A DNA stretch of 64,000 bases from CAXNKG01 sp964202965 (GCA_964202965.1 CAXNKG010000007.1:29566-93565), one strand, 5' to 3'; counted from the first letter of the stretch, positions 33,153-42,313 are shown. Program-made: numbers and translations. Notes: generated by a model from the sequence alone, not told the origin.

Positions 33153-35618
33153 ATGATCACTCTCGCGCCTCGCCCACTCGTTTCGATCCTCCTCCTTCTT
33201 CTGATTGTTCTGCTTCCCGCCGGTTCCCAGGCGTACGCGCAGGATCTATTGCTGTCGGGTACGGTGACCGACGCGCAGGGCGCAGCCGTGGCGGGCGCGG
33301 ATGTGCGCGTGACCCGCGAGGATGCCGCGGTCGCACGCATCACCGTGTCCGACATGCAGGGACGCTACGTGATTGGCGCCCTTCCGGCCGGTGTCTTCAC
33401 CGTCGAGGTCGCCAGGGCCGGTTTCAGCCGGCAGACGGCGGTTGTGACGATGACCGCCGGCGCGTCGGCGATGCTGAACATCGAGCTGGCGATCGCAGGG
33501 ATCGACGACACCGTCGTCGTGACTGCGGCCGGGACACCGCAGATTGCGCGTGAAGCGTCCAAGGCCATCACGATCATCGACGCCGGCGACATCCTCGCAC
33601 GCAACGAAACGTCGCTCAGCGACATCGTGCGATTCACGCCCGGCGTCCAGGTGCGCAGCAACGGCGGGCCGGGACAGAACACGTCCATGCGGATTCGCGG
33701 CCTGCGGCCCGATGCCGCAGCGGTGTTGATCGACGGGATGCGGTTCCGCGATGCGGCCACGCTCCAGGCCGACGCGACATCATTTCTGGCGACGCTGAAC
33801 TTCGTGGCCGCCGACCGCGTGGAAGTGCTGCGCGGGTCGGGGTCGTCGCTATACGGCACGAACGCCGTCGGCGGCGTCGTGAACATCGTCACCCGCCCCG
33901 GCGGCGGCGTGTTTCGCGGGGAGGGCCAGGTGGAAGGCGGGTCGCTCGGCCACGTGCGCGCCCGCGGGTCGTTCGGCGGCGGCGCGTGGGGCGGCAGGCT
34001 CCGGTATTCCGGCGGTGCCCTCCAGTTCAACCTTCGCGACGGCCTCGACGGCAACGACGCGACGCGAAGCACTGGCGTCAGTGGTCTGGCCGATATGAAC
34101 GTGACGCCGACCGCCAGCCTGATGGCGCGTGTCTTCGGTTCCAACGACCGCGTGCAGACGAACACCAGCCCGACGGCAAGCGGCATTCCCGCGATCAATA
34201 TCCCGCAGGCGATCGTCGTCGACGCGGTGCCGGTGTCGTCCGGGCAGATTGCACTCAGCAACCGCGGGCTGCCGTTCCAGATCGGGACGGCGACGTTCAT
34301 CCCCGGCCGCGATGACCCGGACAGCGAGCGGACGTCCGCATTCCACACGACGGCGCTGCGCTTTCGGCACAGCGCATGGCAGGCGATGAGCTGGCAGGCG
34401 AGCTACCAGCATGTCTACACACGCCGGCTCTTCATCAACGGGCCTCTCGGGCGTGGATTTCAACCGGCCGGCCAGAGCCTGTCGCACATCGTCGGCCAGA
34501 TCGACACGGCGGACGTGCGGGCATTCTTCGCGCCTCGGCCGTGGGTGCATCTCACGGCCGGGTACGAGTTCGAACGCGAGCGCTTCCGCGATCGTCAGGA
34601 CAGCGACTTCGCGTCCCGGCGTGTGCAGACCGGAACGCAGATCAGGCAGGACGCCAATACGGCGTTTGCGTCGGGGCAGTTTGCTCTCCTCGACCGGCGG
34701 CTGCAGGTGTCGCTGTCGGGCAGGGCGCAGCAGTTCAGCCTGTCGAATCCGCGATTGAGTGCGGTCGGTGCGGCCAGTCCGTACGACGGCGTGCCGGTCG
34801 CGCCGCCTCCGCGCGCGCTCACCGGAGATGTCTCCGCCGCGTACGTCATCGCCGCGTCGGAGACCAAACTGCGCATCCACGGCGGCAATGCGTTCCGCGC
34901 GCCAGCGATGTACGAGCGGTTCGGCGGTGGGTTTGATGCGGACCCGGAGACCGGCCGTGTCGGATTCACGGCATACGGCGATCCGAGGCTCGAGCCGGAT
35001 CGGTATCAGACCGTCGACGCCGGTGTCGATCAGTATCTGTTCGGCAGCCGCCTCATGGTGTCGGCGACGGCGTTCTACAACAACGTGTCGTCGCTCACGG
35101 CGTTCGATTCCTCCGGCGGGATTCGGCCCGCGACCGACCCGTACGGCCGCGTCCTCGGCTACCTGAACAGCTTGGGCGGCTTCTCGCGCGGCCTCGAGGT
35201 CGCCGTCGAGGCGCGTCCCTCTGCGTCGCTTCGCATCTCCGGCGGCTACACCTACACGCGATCCGAAACGGCCGACGACATTACCGTGCCCGGGTTCTTC
35301 CTGGTTCCCGGCGTATTCGGCCACATGGCGACGCTGGTCGTGACGAACCGGTGGGGGCGTCGCATCGATACGACATTCGATCTCTTCTACGGCGGAACGA
35401 CCTACGGGTCGTTCTTCGCGGCGGGGCGTTCGCGTGCGTTCGCGTATCCGGGCTTCACCAGGGCTGCCGTCGTCGCCGGCTATCGTGTCGTCGACCATCC
35501 CCGCGCCCCGATGCGCGCGTACGTGAAGGCCGATAACCTCTTGAACGAGACCTACTACGAGGGTGGATGGCGCGCGCTCGGCCGGACGGCCGTGGCCGGG
35601 CTGAGCATCGGGTTCTAG
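33153..35618 (+). CDS. btuB: TonB-dependent receptor for corrinoids (BtuB-like)
   Basis: 821 residues. A signal peptide (about 30 residues) is followed by a carboxypeptidase-regulatory-like beta domain (about 34-115, DLLLSGTVTDAQGAAVAGAD), then the TonB plug with VVVTAAGTPQIAREASKAIT and MRIRGLRPDAAAVLIDGMR. The 22-strand barrel ends in the usual terminal aromatic, GLSIGF. The riboswitch directly upstream and the BtuFDC genes downstream make cobalamin or cobinamide the likely ligand. It lies in the outer membrane. The N-terminal extension is common in acidobacterial and Bacteroidetes receptors and absent from enterobacterial BtuB. Confidence 0.85.
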   Translation: MITLAPRPLVSILLLLLIVLLPAGSQAYAQDLLLSGTVTDAQGAAVAGADVRVTREDAAVARITVSDMQGRYVIGALPAGVFTVEVARAGFSRQTAVVTMTAGASAMLNIELAIAGIDDTVVVTAAGTPQIAREASKAITIIDAGDILARNETSLSDIVRFTPGVQVRSNGGPGQNTSMRIRGLRPDAAAVLIDGMRFRDAATLQADATSFLATLNFVAADRVEVLRGSGSSLYGTNAVGGVVNIVTRPGGGVFRGEGQVEGGSLGHVRARGSFGGGAWGGRLRYSGGALQFNLRDGLDGNDATRSTGVSGLADMNVTPTASLMARVFGSNDRVQTNTSPTASGIPAINIPQAIVVDAVPVSSGQIALSNRGLPFQIGTATFIPGRDDPDSERTSAFHTTALRFRHSAWQAMSWQASYQHVYTRRLFINGPLGRGFQPAGQSLSHIVGQIDTADVRAFFAPRPWVHLTAGYEFERERFRDRQDSDFASRRVQTGTQIRQDANTAFASGQFALLDRRLQVSLSGRAQQFSLSNPRLSAVGAASPYDGVPVAPPPRALTGDVSAAYVIAASETKLRIHGGNAFRAPAMYERFGGGFDADPETGRVGFTAYGDPRLEPDRYQTVDAGVDQYLFGSRLMVSATAFYNNVSSLTAFDSSGGIRPATDPYGRVLGYLNSLGGFSRGLEVAVEARPSASLRISGGYTYTRSETADDITVPGFFLVPGVFGHMATLVVTNRWGRRIDTTFDLFYGGTTYGSFFAAGRSRAFAYPGFTRAAVVAGYRVVDHPRAPMRAYVKADNLLNETYYEGGWRALGRTAVAGLSIGF

Positions 35619-36545
35619 ATGCCGGTGCTGCTGACGCTGCTGCTGGCGGCCCTGGTTGGGGGTCAGACCCCGGTGAAGGGGCGACTCAAGGTTGAAGGGA
35701 TGCTGCATAACCTTGAGTCGCCCCGTCACCAGGGTCTGACCCCCCAGGGGCCGCGCCGCATCATCTCCACGTCGCCGAGCATGACGGAGACGCTGTTCGC
35801 CCTGGGCCTGGGCGATCGGGTCGTCGCCGTGTCGCAGTTCTGCCGGTTTCCGGCGCAGGTCGCATCGCTGCCGAGGATCGGCACCTATCTCCGGCCGGAT
35901 GTCGAGCGAATGGCACAGCTGCGCCCCGATCTGGTCATCATCCATGCGAGGGCGGAGGGACTGGAGCGCAACCTGAAAGCGGTCAAGGTGCCGTACATCG
36001 CGGTCGACCCCGCCGGTCTCGATAGCGTGTTTTCGTCGATGCGCGCCATCGGCGCAGCCGCGGGGGTGCCCGATCGCGCCGAATCGCTCGTCGGCGGCAT
36101 TGAACGCGGCTTCGCTGAGATCAGGAAGACCGTCGGCGGGCGGCGGCCGCAGCGTGTGCTGCTCATCGTCGGCCGACGGCCCGGCACCCTCACGGATCTC
36201 GTGGCGGCCGGCCACGGTTCGTACCTGAGCGAGCTCGTGGCTGTGGCGGGGGGCGTCAATGTGCTGTCTGACCCGGGGCTGCCGGAGTATCCCCGCATCT
36301 CGATGGAGACGGTGATTCGCCTGGAGCCCGACGTCATCATCGACGCCGGCGACATGGAGGATCGGCCGAACGAACGGCGGGCGCGTGAGCCGGTGACACT
36401 GGGCATGTGGAGGCGCCAGCAGATCGCCGGCACGCGTGCCGCCCGGGTGCATGTCGTCCTCAGCGATGCCTTCGTCATTCCCGGACCCCGGATGATTGAG
36501 GCCGCCCAAACCATGGCGACGTGGCTGCATGGCGTCCGACACTGA
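35619..36545 (+). CDS. btuF: Cobalamin ABC transporter substrate-binding protein (BtuF-like), with in-frame repeat insert
   Basis: 308 residues, starting immediately after the btuB stop. A short signal peptide (MPVLLTLLLAALVGGQ) is followed by about 30 residues encoded by a palindromic element (35656-35746). The mature periplasmic-binding domain begins RRIISTSPSMTETLFALGLG. Other BtuF hallmarks are RIGTYLRPDVERMAQLRPDL, A-V-A-G-G-V-N-V-L and PRISMETVIRLEPDVIID. It captures corrinoids in the periplasm and delivers them to BtuCD. The insert is in the mature N-terminus before the first strand, where it may be tolerated. Overlaps btuD by 17 bases. Confidence 0.85.
   Translation: MPVLLTLLLAALVGGQTPVKGRLKVEGMLHNLESPRHQGLTPQGPRRIISTSPSMTETLFALGLGDRVVAVSQFCRFPAQVASLPRIGTYLRPDVERMAQLRPDLVIIHARAEGLERNLKAVKVPYIAVDPAGLDSVFSSMRAIGAAAGVPDRAESLVGGIERGFAEIRKTVGGRRPQRVLLIVGRRPGTLTDLVAAGHGSYLSELVAVAGGVNVLSDPGLPEYPRISMETVIRLEPDVIIDAGDMEDRPNERRAREPVTLGMWRRQQIAGTRAARVHVVLSDAFVIPGPRMIEAAQTMATWLHGVRH
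35656..35746. repeat. 91-bp palindromic element inside btuF
   Basis: Two 38-base arms (35656-35693 and 35709-35746) are inverted copies with three mismatches, separated by a 15-base loop. The outer ends hold the GGGGTCAGACCCC core seen at 14243 and 16535. The inner 16 bases (GGGGCGACTCAAGGTT and its complement) match perfectly. It is open in the btuF frame. It resembles a MITE, REP or RPE-like mobile hairpin. Confidence 0.85.
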
Positions 36546-37320
36546 TCCGTCCGCCGGCGCGCTGCTCGACGTTCGCGGCGCCGGATGGCAGGTAGACGGC
36601 CGCCACATTCTCGGCGACGTCAGCTTTCGCGTCGCGCCGGGAGAATTCGTCGCACTCGTCGGCCGCAACGGCGCCGGCAAGAGCACGCTGCTCGACCTGA
36701 TCGCCGGCCTGCGGCGGTTGAGCGAGGGTGACATCCGCATCGACGGCCGGTCGCGCCAGGAATGGTCTGCCCGGGCGCTGGCGCAGGTGCTCGTTCACCT
36801 GCCGCAGATGACACGCGCTGAGGTGTCCTTTTCCGCCGGGGAGCTCGTGCTGATGGGCCGCTATCCCCACGCGGCCGGCTGGATTGACTCGCCGCAGGAT
36901 TACGCCGCGGCCGATGCCGCCATGGAGCGCTGCGGCTGCAGCCAGTTCCGCGATCGCCGCCTGTCGACGCTGAGCGGAGGCGAGCGCCAGCGCGTCCTGC
37001 TGGCGGCCTGCCTCGCCCAGGCGCCGCGGCTCCTGCTTCTCGACGAGCCGGCGACGTTCCTGGACGTCGATCAGCAACTTCAATGTTTTCAGATGCTTGG
37101 CGCGGAGGTGGCGCGCGGCGCCGCCTGCCTGGCGGTGACCCACGACATCAATCTGGCGCTGACGTTCTGCTCGCGGCTGCTGGTCCTGTCGGACGGCCGT
37201 CTCGTGGCCGACGTGCCGACGGAGGCCGCCGTCAACGACCCCGCATGGCTGCGCTGGTTTTCGCCAAACCTGGCGGTGACGCGCACGCCCGCCGGCCGGC
37301 CCTGGGTCTACTACGCGTGA
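36529..37320 (+). CDS. btuD: Cobalamin ABC transporter ATP-binding protein (BtuD-like)
   Basis: 263 residues from the ATG at 36529. Walker A is GRNGAGKSTLLDLIAG, the ABC signature LSGGERQRVLLAACLAQ, Walker B LLLLDEPATFLD, and the H-loop AVTHDINLAL. The sequence is of the FecE/BtuD importer group. It powers BtuC. Both junctions overlap (17 bases with btuF; GTGA with btuC), so expression is coupled. Placement between btuF and btuC behind a B12 riboswitch fixes the substrate better than the sequence alone. Confidence 0.88.
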   Translation: MASDTDPSAGALLDVRGAGWQVDGRHILGDVSFRVAPGEFVALVGRNGAGKSTLLDLIAGLRRLSEGDIRIDGRSRQEWSARALAQVLVHLPQMTRAEVSFSAGELVLMGRYPHAAGWIDSPQDYAAADAAMERCGCSQFRDRRLSTLSGGERQRVLLAACLAQAPRLLLLDEPATFLDVDQQLQCFQMLGAEVARGAACLAVTHDINLALTFCSRLLVLSDGRLVADVPTEAAVNDPAWLRWFSPNLAVTRTPAGRPWVYYA

Positions 37321-38321
37321 GTCCCTCGACTTCGCTCGGGACAGGTCGCGATGCTCACGGCCGCCGCTGGGTCATCGGTTCCGCGCTGGCCTTTGTGGCG
37401 GCAGCCGTGCTGCTGCCGCTCGCCGGACCGTCGTCGCTGGACCTGGGACGCGCGTGGGCGGGGGAGGAACCGGACCGGTCGATCCTTGTACACCTCCGCG
37501 TGTCGCGCACGCTGCTGGGGCTGTTCGGCGGTGCCGCGCTCGCGCTGGCGGGAAGCCTGTTTCAGTCGATGCTCCGGGAGGCACTGGCCACGCCGTACAC
37601 GCTGGGCGTCTCCACCGGCGCCGCGCTCGGCGCGGTGCTGGCGATCGCCTTCGGCTGGCACACGGTGATCGGCGTCCCGGGCATCTGGGCCGGGTCGCTT
37701 GCCGGTGCGGGCGCCGTCCTGTGGCTCGTCGTGCTCGCCGCCTCCAGACGGCGTCAGGTCTCGGCTGTCGGTCTGCTTCTCGCCGGCGTTGCGACCAACA
37801 GCGTCTGTGCCGCGCTGATTCTGCTGGTGCACAGCTTCGTCGGCATGTCCGACTCCTTCGCCATCTCGAGGTGGCTGATCGGGAGCCTCGATGCCATCGA
37901 CTATCCGGCGCTGTCCGTGTACGCCGTCGTGATCGTGACGCTTTCGGCACTGGTCGTGCGGCAGGCGCGGCAGTGGAACCTGCTTGCCGTCGGCGACGCG
38001 TGGGCCGCCACCCGCGGCGCGGCCGTGCCCAGGCTGATGTTCGGGGGCTTTCTGGCGGGGTCGGCGCTGGCGGCGACGACGGTCGCGTTGACGGGGCCGA
38101 TTGGATTCATCGGACTGGTCGTGCCACACGTCGTGCGGACGCGCGTGAGCGCCGACGACCGCATCCTGATGCCGTGTTCGTTCTTTCTCGGCGGTGTGCT
38201 GCTCGCATCGTGCGACGCGATCGGCCGGATGGTCCTGGCGCCTGCGGAAGTGCCGGCGGGCGCGATCACCGCGCTGATCGGCGGGCCGTATCTGGTGTGG
38301 CTCGTGCGGCGACGGATGTGA
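37317..38321 (+). CDS. btuC: Cobalamin ABC transporter permease (BtuC/FecCD family)
   Basis: 334 residues from GTG (GTGA overlap with btuD). About ten hydrophobic helices. FecCD-family blocks are R-V-S-R-T-L-L-G-L-F-G-G-A-A-L-A, G-S-L-F-Q-S-M-L-R-E, A-T-P-Y-T-L-G-V-S-T-G-A, and GPIGFIGLVVPHVVR, the coupling region. It ends in PAGAITALIGGPYLVWLVRR. The first ten residues are encoded by CCTCGACTTCGCTCGGGACA, a sequence I associate with dispersed repeats in environmental genomes, so the native N-terminus may have been altered. Confidence 0.88.
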   Translation: MSPSTSLGTGRDAHGRRWVIGSALAFVAAAVLLPLAGPSSLDLGRAWAGEEPDRSILVHLRVSRTLLGLFGGAALALAGSLFQSMLREALATPYTLGVSTGAALGAVLAIAFGWHTVIGVPGIWAGSLAGAGAVLWLVVLAASRRRQVSAVGLLLAGVATNSVCAALILLVHSFVGMSDSFAISRWLIGSLDAIDYPALSVYAVVIVTLSALVVRQARQWNLLAVGDAWAATRGAAVPRLMFGGFLAGSALAATTVALTGPIGFIGLVVPHVVRTRVSADDRILMPCSFFLGGVLLASCDAIGRMVLAPAEVPAGAITALIGGPYLVWLVRRRM

Positions 38322-39727
38322 CCGCGAAGCCCATCTTCATCGGCGGGACCTCATCGAACGCCGGCAAGAGCTGGATGGCGACGGCCGTGTGCGCCTGGCT
38401 CCGCCGGCAGGGTGTGCGCGTGGCGCCGTTCAAGGCGCAGAACATGTCCAACCACTCGTACCCCTGCCGCGACGGGGGAGAGATCGGGCGTGCCCAGGTC
38501 GTCCAGGCCGAAGCCTGCGGCCTGGAGGCCGAGGCGGCGATGAACCCGATTCTCCTGAAGCCGAACGGCAACGGGACGAGCCAGGTCGTCGTGCACGGGC
38601 AGGTGTGGAAGACCCTGCCCGCGCGCGAGTACTACGCGCACTTCCCGCACCTGCTGAATGAAGTACTGACGGCCTATGATGACCTCGCCCGCCGGTTCGA
38701 CGTCATCGTCATTGAGGGGGCCGGCAGCGTCAGCGAACTGAATCTGCGCGCCCACGACCTCGTGAATCTCGGCCTGGTCACGCGTCTTCAGGCGCCGTGG
38801 GTGCTCGTGGCCGACATCGAGCGCGGCGGCGTGTTCGCCTCCGTGGCCGGCACGATGGCGGTGTTGACGTCCGAGGAGCGTGCGCTCTTTCGGGGTTTCC
38901 TGGTCAACAAGTTCCGCGGCGACATGTCGCTCTTTGACGAGGGCCGCACGATGCTGGAAGCCCTTGCCGGTGCGCCCTGTCGTGGCGTGTTTCCGTACGC
39001 AGAGGGCATTGCCATCCACGCGGAAGACAGCCTGTCTGTGATGCAGCAGGCCACGACACGGGCGCCCGACGGCGCGTCTATCGCGATCGTGCAGTTCCCC
39101 AGGCTCTCGAATGGCACCGATTTCAGACTGCTGACCTGGGCGGACTGGATCACCGCACCGGTGGACCGCGTCTACGATTTCGTGATTCTGCCTGGAAGCA
39201 AAGACACGCTGTCGGACCTCGCCTGGCTGCGGGACCGCGGGCTCGATGAGTGGGTGCGGGCACAGCATCAGCGGGGCGCGACCGTCATCGGCATCTGCGG
39301 CGGCTTCCAGATGATGGGGGAGACGATTCGCGATCCCGAACGCGTTGAGTCCGGTGGAGGAGCGGCCGGGCTGGGACTTCTCTCGGTCGACACCGTCATG
39401 GCCAGTGCCAAGACCACGCGCGTCCGGCGGGCCACCGTCGGCGGCCACGCATGCGATGCGTACGAAATTCACATGGGCCGGACGACGGTGAGGACGCCGT
39501 ATCCGCCGTTTGCGCTGCTCGAGGACGGTTCGTCGGAAGGTGTCGTCGGTCCTCGCGTGATGGGGACCTATCTGCACGGCATCCTGGAAGACGCCGAGAT
39601 CTCTTCCGCGGTCTTCAACACGCATCTCGCCGCCTCGGCTTCCGGTCGCGCGCGGTATGACGCCCTTGCCGACTGGTTCGACGCCTGCGCGGTCTCGCCC
39701 GGAGATTGGCTCCCGCTGACAAGGTAG
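38318..39727 (+). CDS. cobQ: Cobyric acid synthase
   Basis: 469 residues from GTG (GTGA overlap with btuC). The N-terminal P-loop-like dethiobiotin-synthetase domain starts FIGGTSSNAGKSWMATAVCA, then PFKAQNMSNHSYPC. The C-terminal class I glutamine amidotransferase domain has GICGGFQMMG with its nucleophilic Cys, and late histidines in EIHMGRT and GTYLHGIL. CobQ makes four amidations on adenosylcobyrinic acid a,c-diamide to give cobyric acid. With only cbiZ and cbiB beside it, de novo synthesis is not shown here, and other cob genes would have to be elsewhere. Confidence 0.92.
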   Translation: MTAKPIFIGGTSSNAGKSWMATAVCAWLRRQGVRVAPFKAQNMSNHSYPCRDGGEIGRAQVVQAEACGLEAEAAMNPILLKPNGNGTSQVVVHGQVWKTLPAREYYAHFPHLLNEVLTAYDDLARRFDVIVIEGAGSVSELNLRAHDLVNLGLVTRLQAPWVLVADIERGGVFASVAGTMAVLTSEERALFRGFLVNKFRGDMSLFDEGRTMLEALAGAPCRGVFPYAEGIAIHAEDSLSVMQQATTRAPDGASIAIVQFPRLSNGTDFRLLTWADWITAPVDRVYDFVILPGSKDTLSDLAWLRDRGLDEWVRAQHQRGATVIGICGGFQMMGETIRDPERVESGGGAAGLGLLSVDTVMASAKTTRVRRATVGGHACDAYEIHMGRTTVRTPYPPFALLEDGSSEGVVGPRVMGTYLHGILEDAEISSAVFNTHLAASASGRARYDALADWFDACAVSPGDWLPLTR

Positions 39728-39742
39728 AATTCCAGTCTTCCA

Positions 39743-41284
39743 GTGGACCCCGCTGCCCGCGCTCCCGAACCACTCCTGACGATGCGTGGCGTGTCGAAGC
39801 GGTTTGGCGGCACACACGCCCTGCGCGACGCCGGCATCGACGTCGGCGCAGGCGAGATCGTCGCCCTGCTGGGCGAGAACGGCGCCGGCAAAACCACGCT
39901 CATCAAGATCCTCGCCGGCGTCCACGCCCTCGACTCGGGCACCGTGCGCTACCGCGGGCGCGACGTCACGCACGGCGCCCGGCACCTGCCCATCGCGTTC
40001 ATCCACCAGGATCTGGGTCTGATCGAGTGGATGACCGTTGCCGAAAACATCTCGCTCATGCTGGGTTTTCCGCGCCGCTTCGGCCTCATCGACTGGAGCG
40101 CCGTGCGCGCGCGGGCCGACCACGCCCTTGCGATCGTCGGTGCGGAGATCGACCCGGACATGCGCGTCCGCGATCTGACGCGCACGGGGAAGTCGCTCGT
40201 GGCCATCGCCCGCGCACTGGCCGCCGACGCCGAGCTCCTCGTGCTGGACGAGCCGACGGCGAGCCTGCCGGCCAACGAGGTGGCGCGGCTGTTCGCGGCG
40301 CTCCGGCGGCTTCGGGCGCGCGGCGTCGGCATGATCTACGTCTCGCACCGGCTCGACGAAGTGTTCGAGATTGCCGATCGCATCGTCATCCTGCGCGATG
40401 GGCAGGTGGCGGGGGAGCGCCTCACGACTGAGACGACCCCCGAGGAAGTCATTCTGCTCATCGTGGGCCGCGAGCCGTCGCAGGTCTTTGCGCGGCCGGT
40501 GCGGCACGACGGGCCGGCACGCCTCGTCTTCGAGCAGGCGGTGCTGGCCGATGCGGGCCCGCTCGACTGCCGGATTCGCGCCGGAGAGGTGGTGGGGCTT
40601 GTTGGCCTGCGCGGCGCCGGACAGGAATGCGTCGGCCGCGCGCTGTTTGGGCTCACGCGGGTCACCGGGGGACGCATCCTGCTCGATGGCCGGGCGATCG
40701 CGCCCTCGTCTCCGCGGCAGGCAATGCGTCTCGGCATCAACCTCGTGTGCGCCGACCGCGTCGCAGAGTCGGTCGTGGCCGGACTGTCGATTCGCGAAAA
40801 CCTGTTCCTGAACCCGGTGGCCGCCGGCCGCAGGCTGGGGGCGTATCTGCGGCCGGCCGAGGAATCGCGTGCGGCCCACGAGCTGGGCGACCGCATCGGT
40901 CTCAGGCCGAACGACTGCTCGCTGCCGGTCGAGTGGCTCTCGGGCGGCAACCAGCAGAAGGTCATCGTCGGCCGGTGGCTGCACCTCGAAGCCGGCGTGT
41001 ACGTGTTCGAAGATCCGACCGCGGGCGTCGATGTGGGCGCGAAGGCCGACATCTACCGGCTGTTCGATGTCGTACTCCAGCGCGGTGCCACGATCCTCGT
41101 GATCTCCACCGACTTCGAGGAGGTCGCCAAGATTTGCCACCGCGCGCTGGTCTTCGACCGCGGCCGGGTGGTGGCGGAGCTGGCGGGCGAGAATCTCTGC
41201 GCGGAAAACCTGCTGGCGTCGGCGTCGGCCAGCATTGGACAGGTGCAGCGCGCACTGGTGGATCGTGCAGTCGCTGAAATCTAA
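39743..41284 (+). CDS. Sugar ABC transporter ATP-binding protein (RbsA/MglA family)
   Basis: 513 residues from GTG, with two nucleotide-binding domains. Domain 1: Walker A GENGAGKTTLIK, signature region LTRTGKSLVAIARAL (not the LSGGQ form), Walker B LLVLDEPTASLP. Domain 2: a degenerate P-loop (GLRGAGQECVG), signature LSGGNQQKVIVGRWL, Walker B VYVFEDPTAGVDVG. This asymmetry is usual for RbsA/MglA-type proteins. It begins 15 bases after cobQ, and TAGAAT at 39725-39730 may be its own -10. Operon: ATPase, permease, binding protein. Substrate: probably a pentose or hexose. Confidence 0.88.
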   Translation: MDPAARAPEPLLTMRGVSKRFGGTHALRDAGIDVGAGEIVALLGENGAGKTTLIKILAGVHALDSGTVRYRGRDVTHGARHLPIAFIHQDLGLIEWMTVAENISLMLGFPRRFGLIDWSAVRARADHALAIVGAEIDPDMRVRDLTRTGKSLVAIARALAADAELLVLDEPTASLPANEVARLFAALRRLRARGVGMIYVSHRLDEVFEIADRIVILRDGQVAGERLTTETTPEEVILLIVGREPSQVFARPVRHDGPARLVFEQAVLADAGPLDCRIRAGEVVGLVGLRGAGQECVGRALFGLTRVTGGRILLDGRAIAPSSPRQAMRLGINLVCADRVAESVVAGLSIRENLFLNPVAAGRRLGAYLRPAEESRAAHELGDRIGLRPNDCSLPVEWLSGGNQQKVIVGRWLHLEAGVYVFEDPTAGVDVGAKADIYRLFDVVLQRGATILVISTDFEEVAKICHRALVFDRGRVVAELAGENLCAENLLASASASIGQVQRALVDRAVAEI

Positions 41285-42311
41285 CGCGCTCGAGCCGACA
41301 CGGCCGGAACTGGCGGCGCTTGGCCGCCGTGAGGCGATCGTCCGTATGCTGCCGGTGTACGGGCTCCCGATCCTGACGATCCTGCTGATCGTCGTCTTTT
41401 CTGTGCTGCTCCCTGACTCGTTTCCGACCGCCATCAACGCCCGATCGATCCTGAGCGACAAAGGCATCATCGCGCTGCTCTCGCTCGCGGTGATGGTGCC
41501 GATGATCGCGGGGCGCATCGACCTGACGGTCGGCTTCGGGATCGTGATGTGGCACATCCTCGCCATCACGCTGCAGGTCCAGTACGGCTTTCCCTGGCCG
41601 CTGGCCTGCCTGGCCGTCATCCTGTGCGCCGGTGGCGCGGGCGTCATCAACGGCCTCCTCGTCGAGGTTGCCCAGATCGACTCGTTCATCGCGACGCTCG
41701 GCACCGGCACCATCCTGTATGCGCTGGCGCTCTGGCACACGGACGGGCGCCAGGTGATCGGAGATCTGCCTGAGGGCTTCGTGGCGATCAACGGGCTGTC
41801 GATACTGGGGATGCCGATGCCGGCGGTGTACGCGCTGGTGCTGGCGGCCGCGCTCTGGGTTGTGACGGAGCGGATGCCGCTCGGCCGCCATCTCTATGCC
41901 ATCGGCGCGAACGAAAGGGCGGCGGCGCTCAATGGCATTCCGGTTCGCGCCCATGTCATCGGCGTGTTCGCCGCGTCGGGCGTCCTCGTCGGCCTCACGG
42001 GATGCGTGCTCGCATCGAAGCTCCAGATCGGACAGGCCAACGTCGGTCTCGACTATCTGCTGCCGGCGCTGGTGGGGACATTCCTCGGATCGACGACCAT
42101 CAGGCCCGGACGCGTCAACGTCTGGGGGACAATCGTCGGCGTCCTCATCCTGGGAATCGGGATTTCGGGGATCCAGCAGCTCGGTGGTGCCTTTTTCATC
42201 GAGCCGTTGTTCAATGGACTGACGCTGCTCGCGTCCATCGCGCTGGCGGGCTTTGCGCAGCGGAGACGCTCGGTCGTGACGCGCAGGCCGGCGTCGCGGA
42301 AGGAAGGATAA
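41265..42311 (+). CDS. Sugar ABC transporter permease (RbsC family)
   Basis: 348 residues from the GTG at 41265, overlapping the ATPase gene by 20 bases; an ATG at 41346 is a shorter alternative. Eight to ten hydrophobic helices. RbsC-type blocks are G-R-I-D-L-T-V-G-F-G (usually GGIDLSVGS), V-I-N-G-L-L-V-E-V, DSFIATLGTGTILYALAL, YAIGANERAAALNGI and GFAQRRR at the end. It forms the inner-membrane channel for the sugar system. No sugar kinase or regulator is nearby, so the substrate stays open. Confidence 0.86.
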   Translation: MQSLKSNALEPTRPELAALGRREAIVRMLPVYGLPILTILLIVVFSVLLPDSFPTAINARSILSDKGIIALLSLAVMVPMIAGRIDLTVGFGIVMWHILAITLQVQYGFPWPLACLAVILCAGGAGVINGLLVEVAQIDSFIATLGTGTILYALALWHTDGRQVIGDLPEGFVAINGLSILGMPMPAVYALVLAAALWVVTERMPLGRHLYAIGANERAAALNGIPVRAHVIGVFAASGVLVGLTGCVLASKLQIGQANVGLDYLLPALVGTFLGSTTIRPGRVNVWGTIVGVLILGIGISGIQQLGGAFFIEPLFNGLTLLASIALAGFAQRRRSVVTRRPASRKEG

Positions 42312-42313
42312 CG

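Noticed and set aside
33849..36740. A minus-strand open frame of 963 codons opposite btuB and btuF
   Set aside because: It is a GC-rich antisense shadow: rich in Arg, His and Asp with no family motif, while the plus strand encodes clear BtuB, BtuF and BtuD motifs.
38351..41791. A minus-strand open frame of 1146 codons opposite cobQ and the sugar ATPase
   Set aside because: Same reason; composition is biased and no domain is recognisable, whereas CobQ and RbsA-type motifs on the plus strand are unambiguous.
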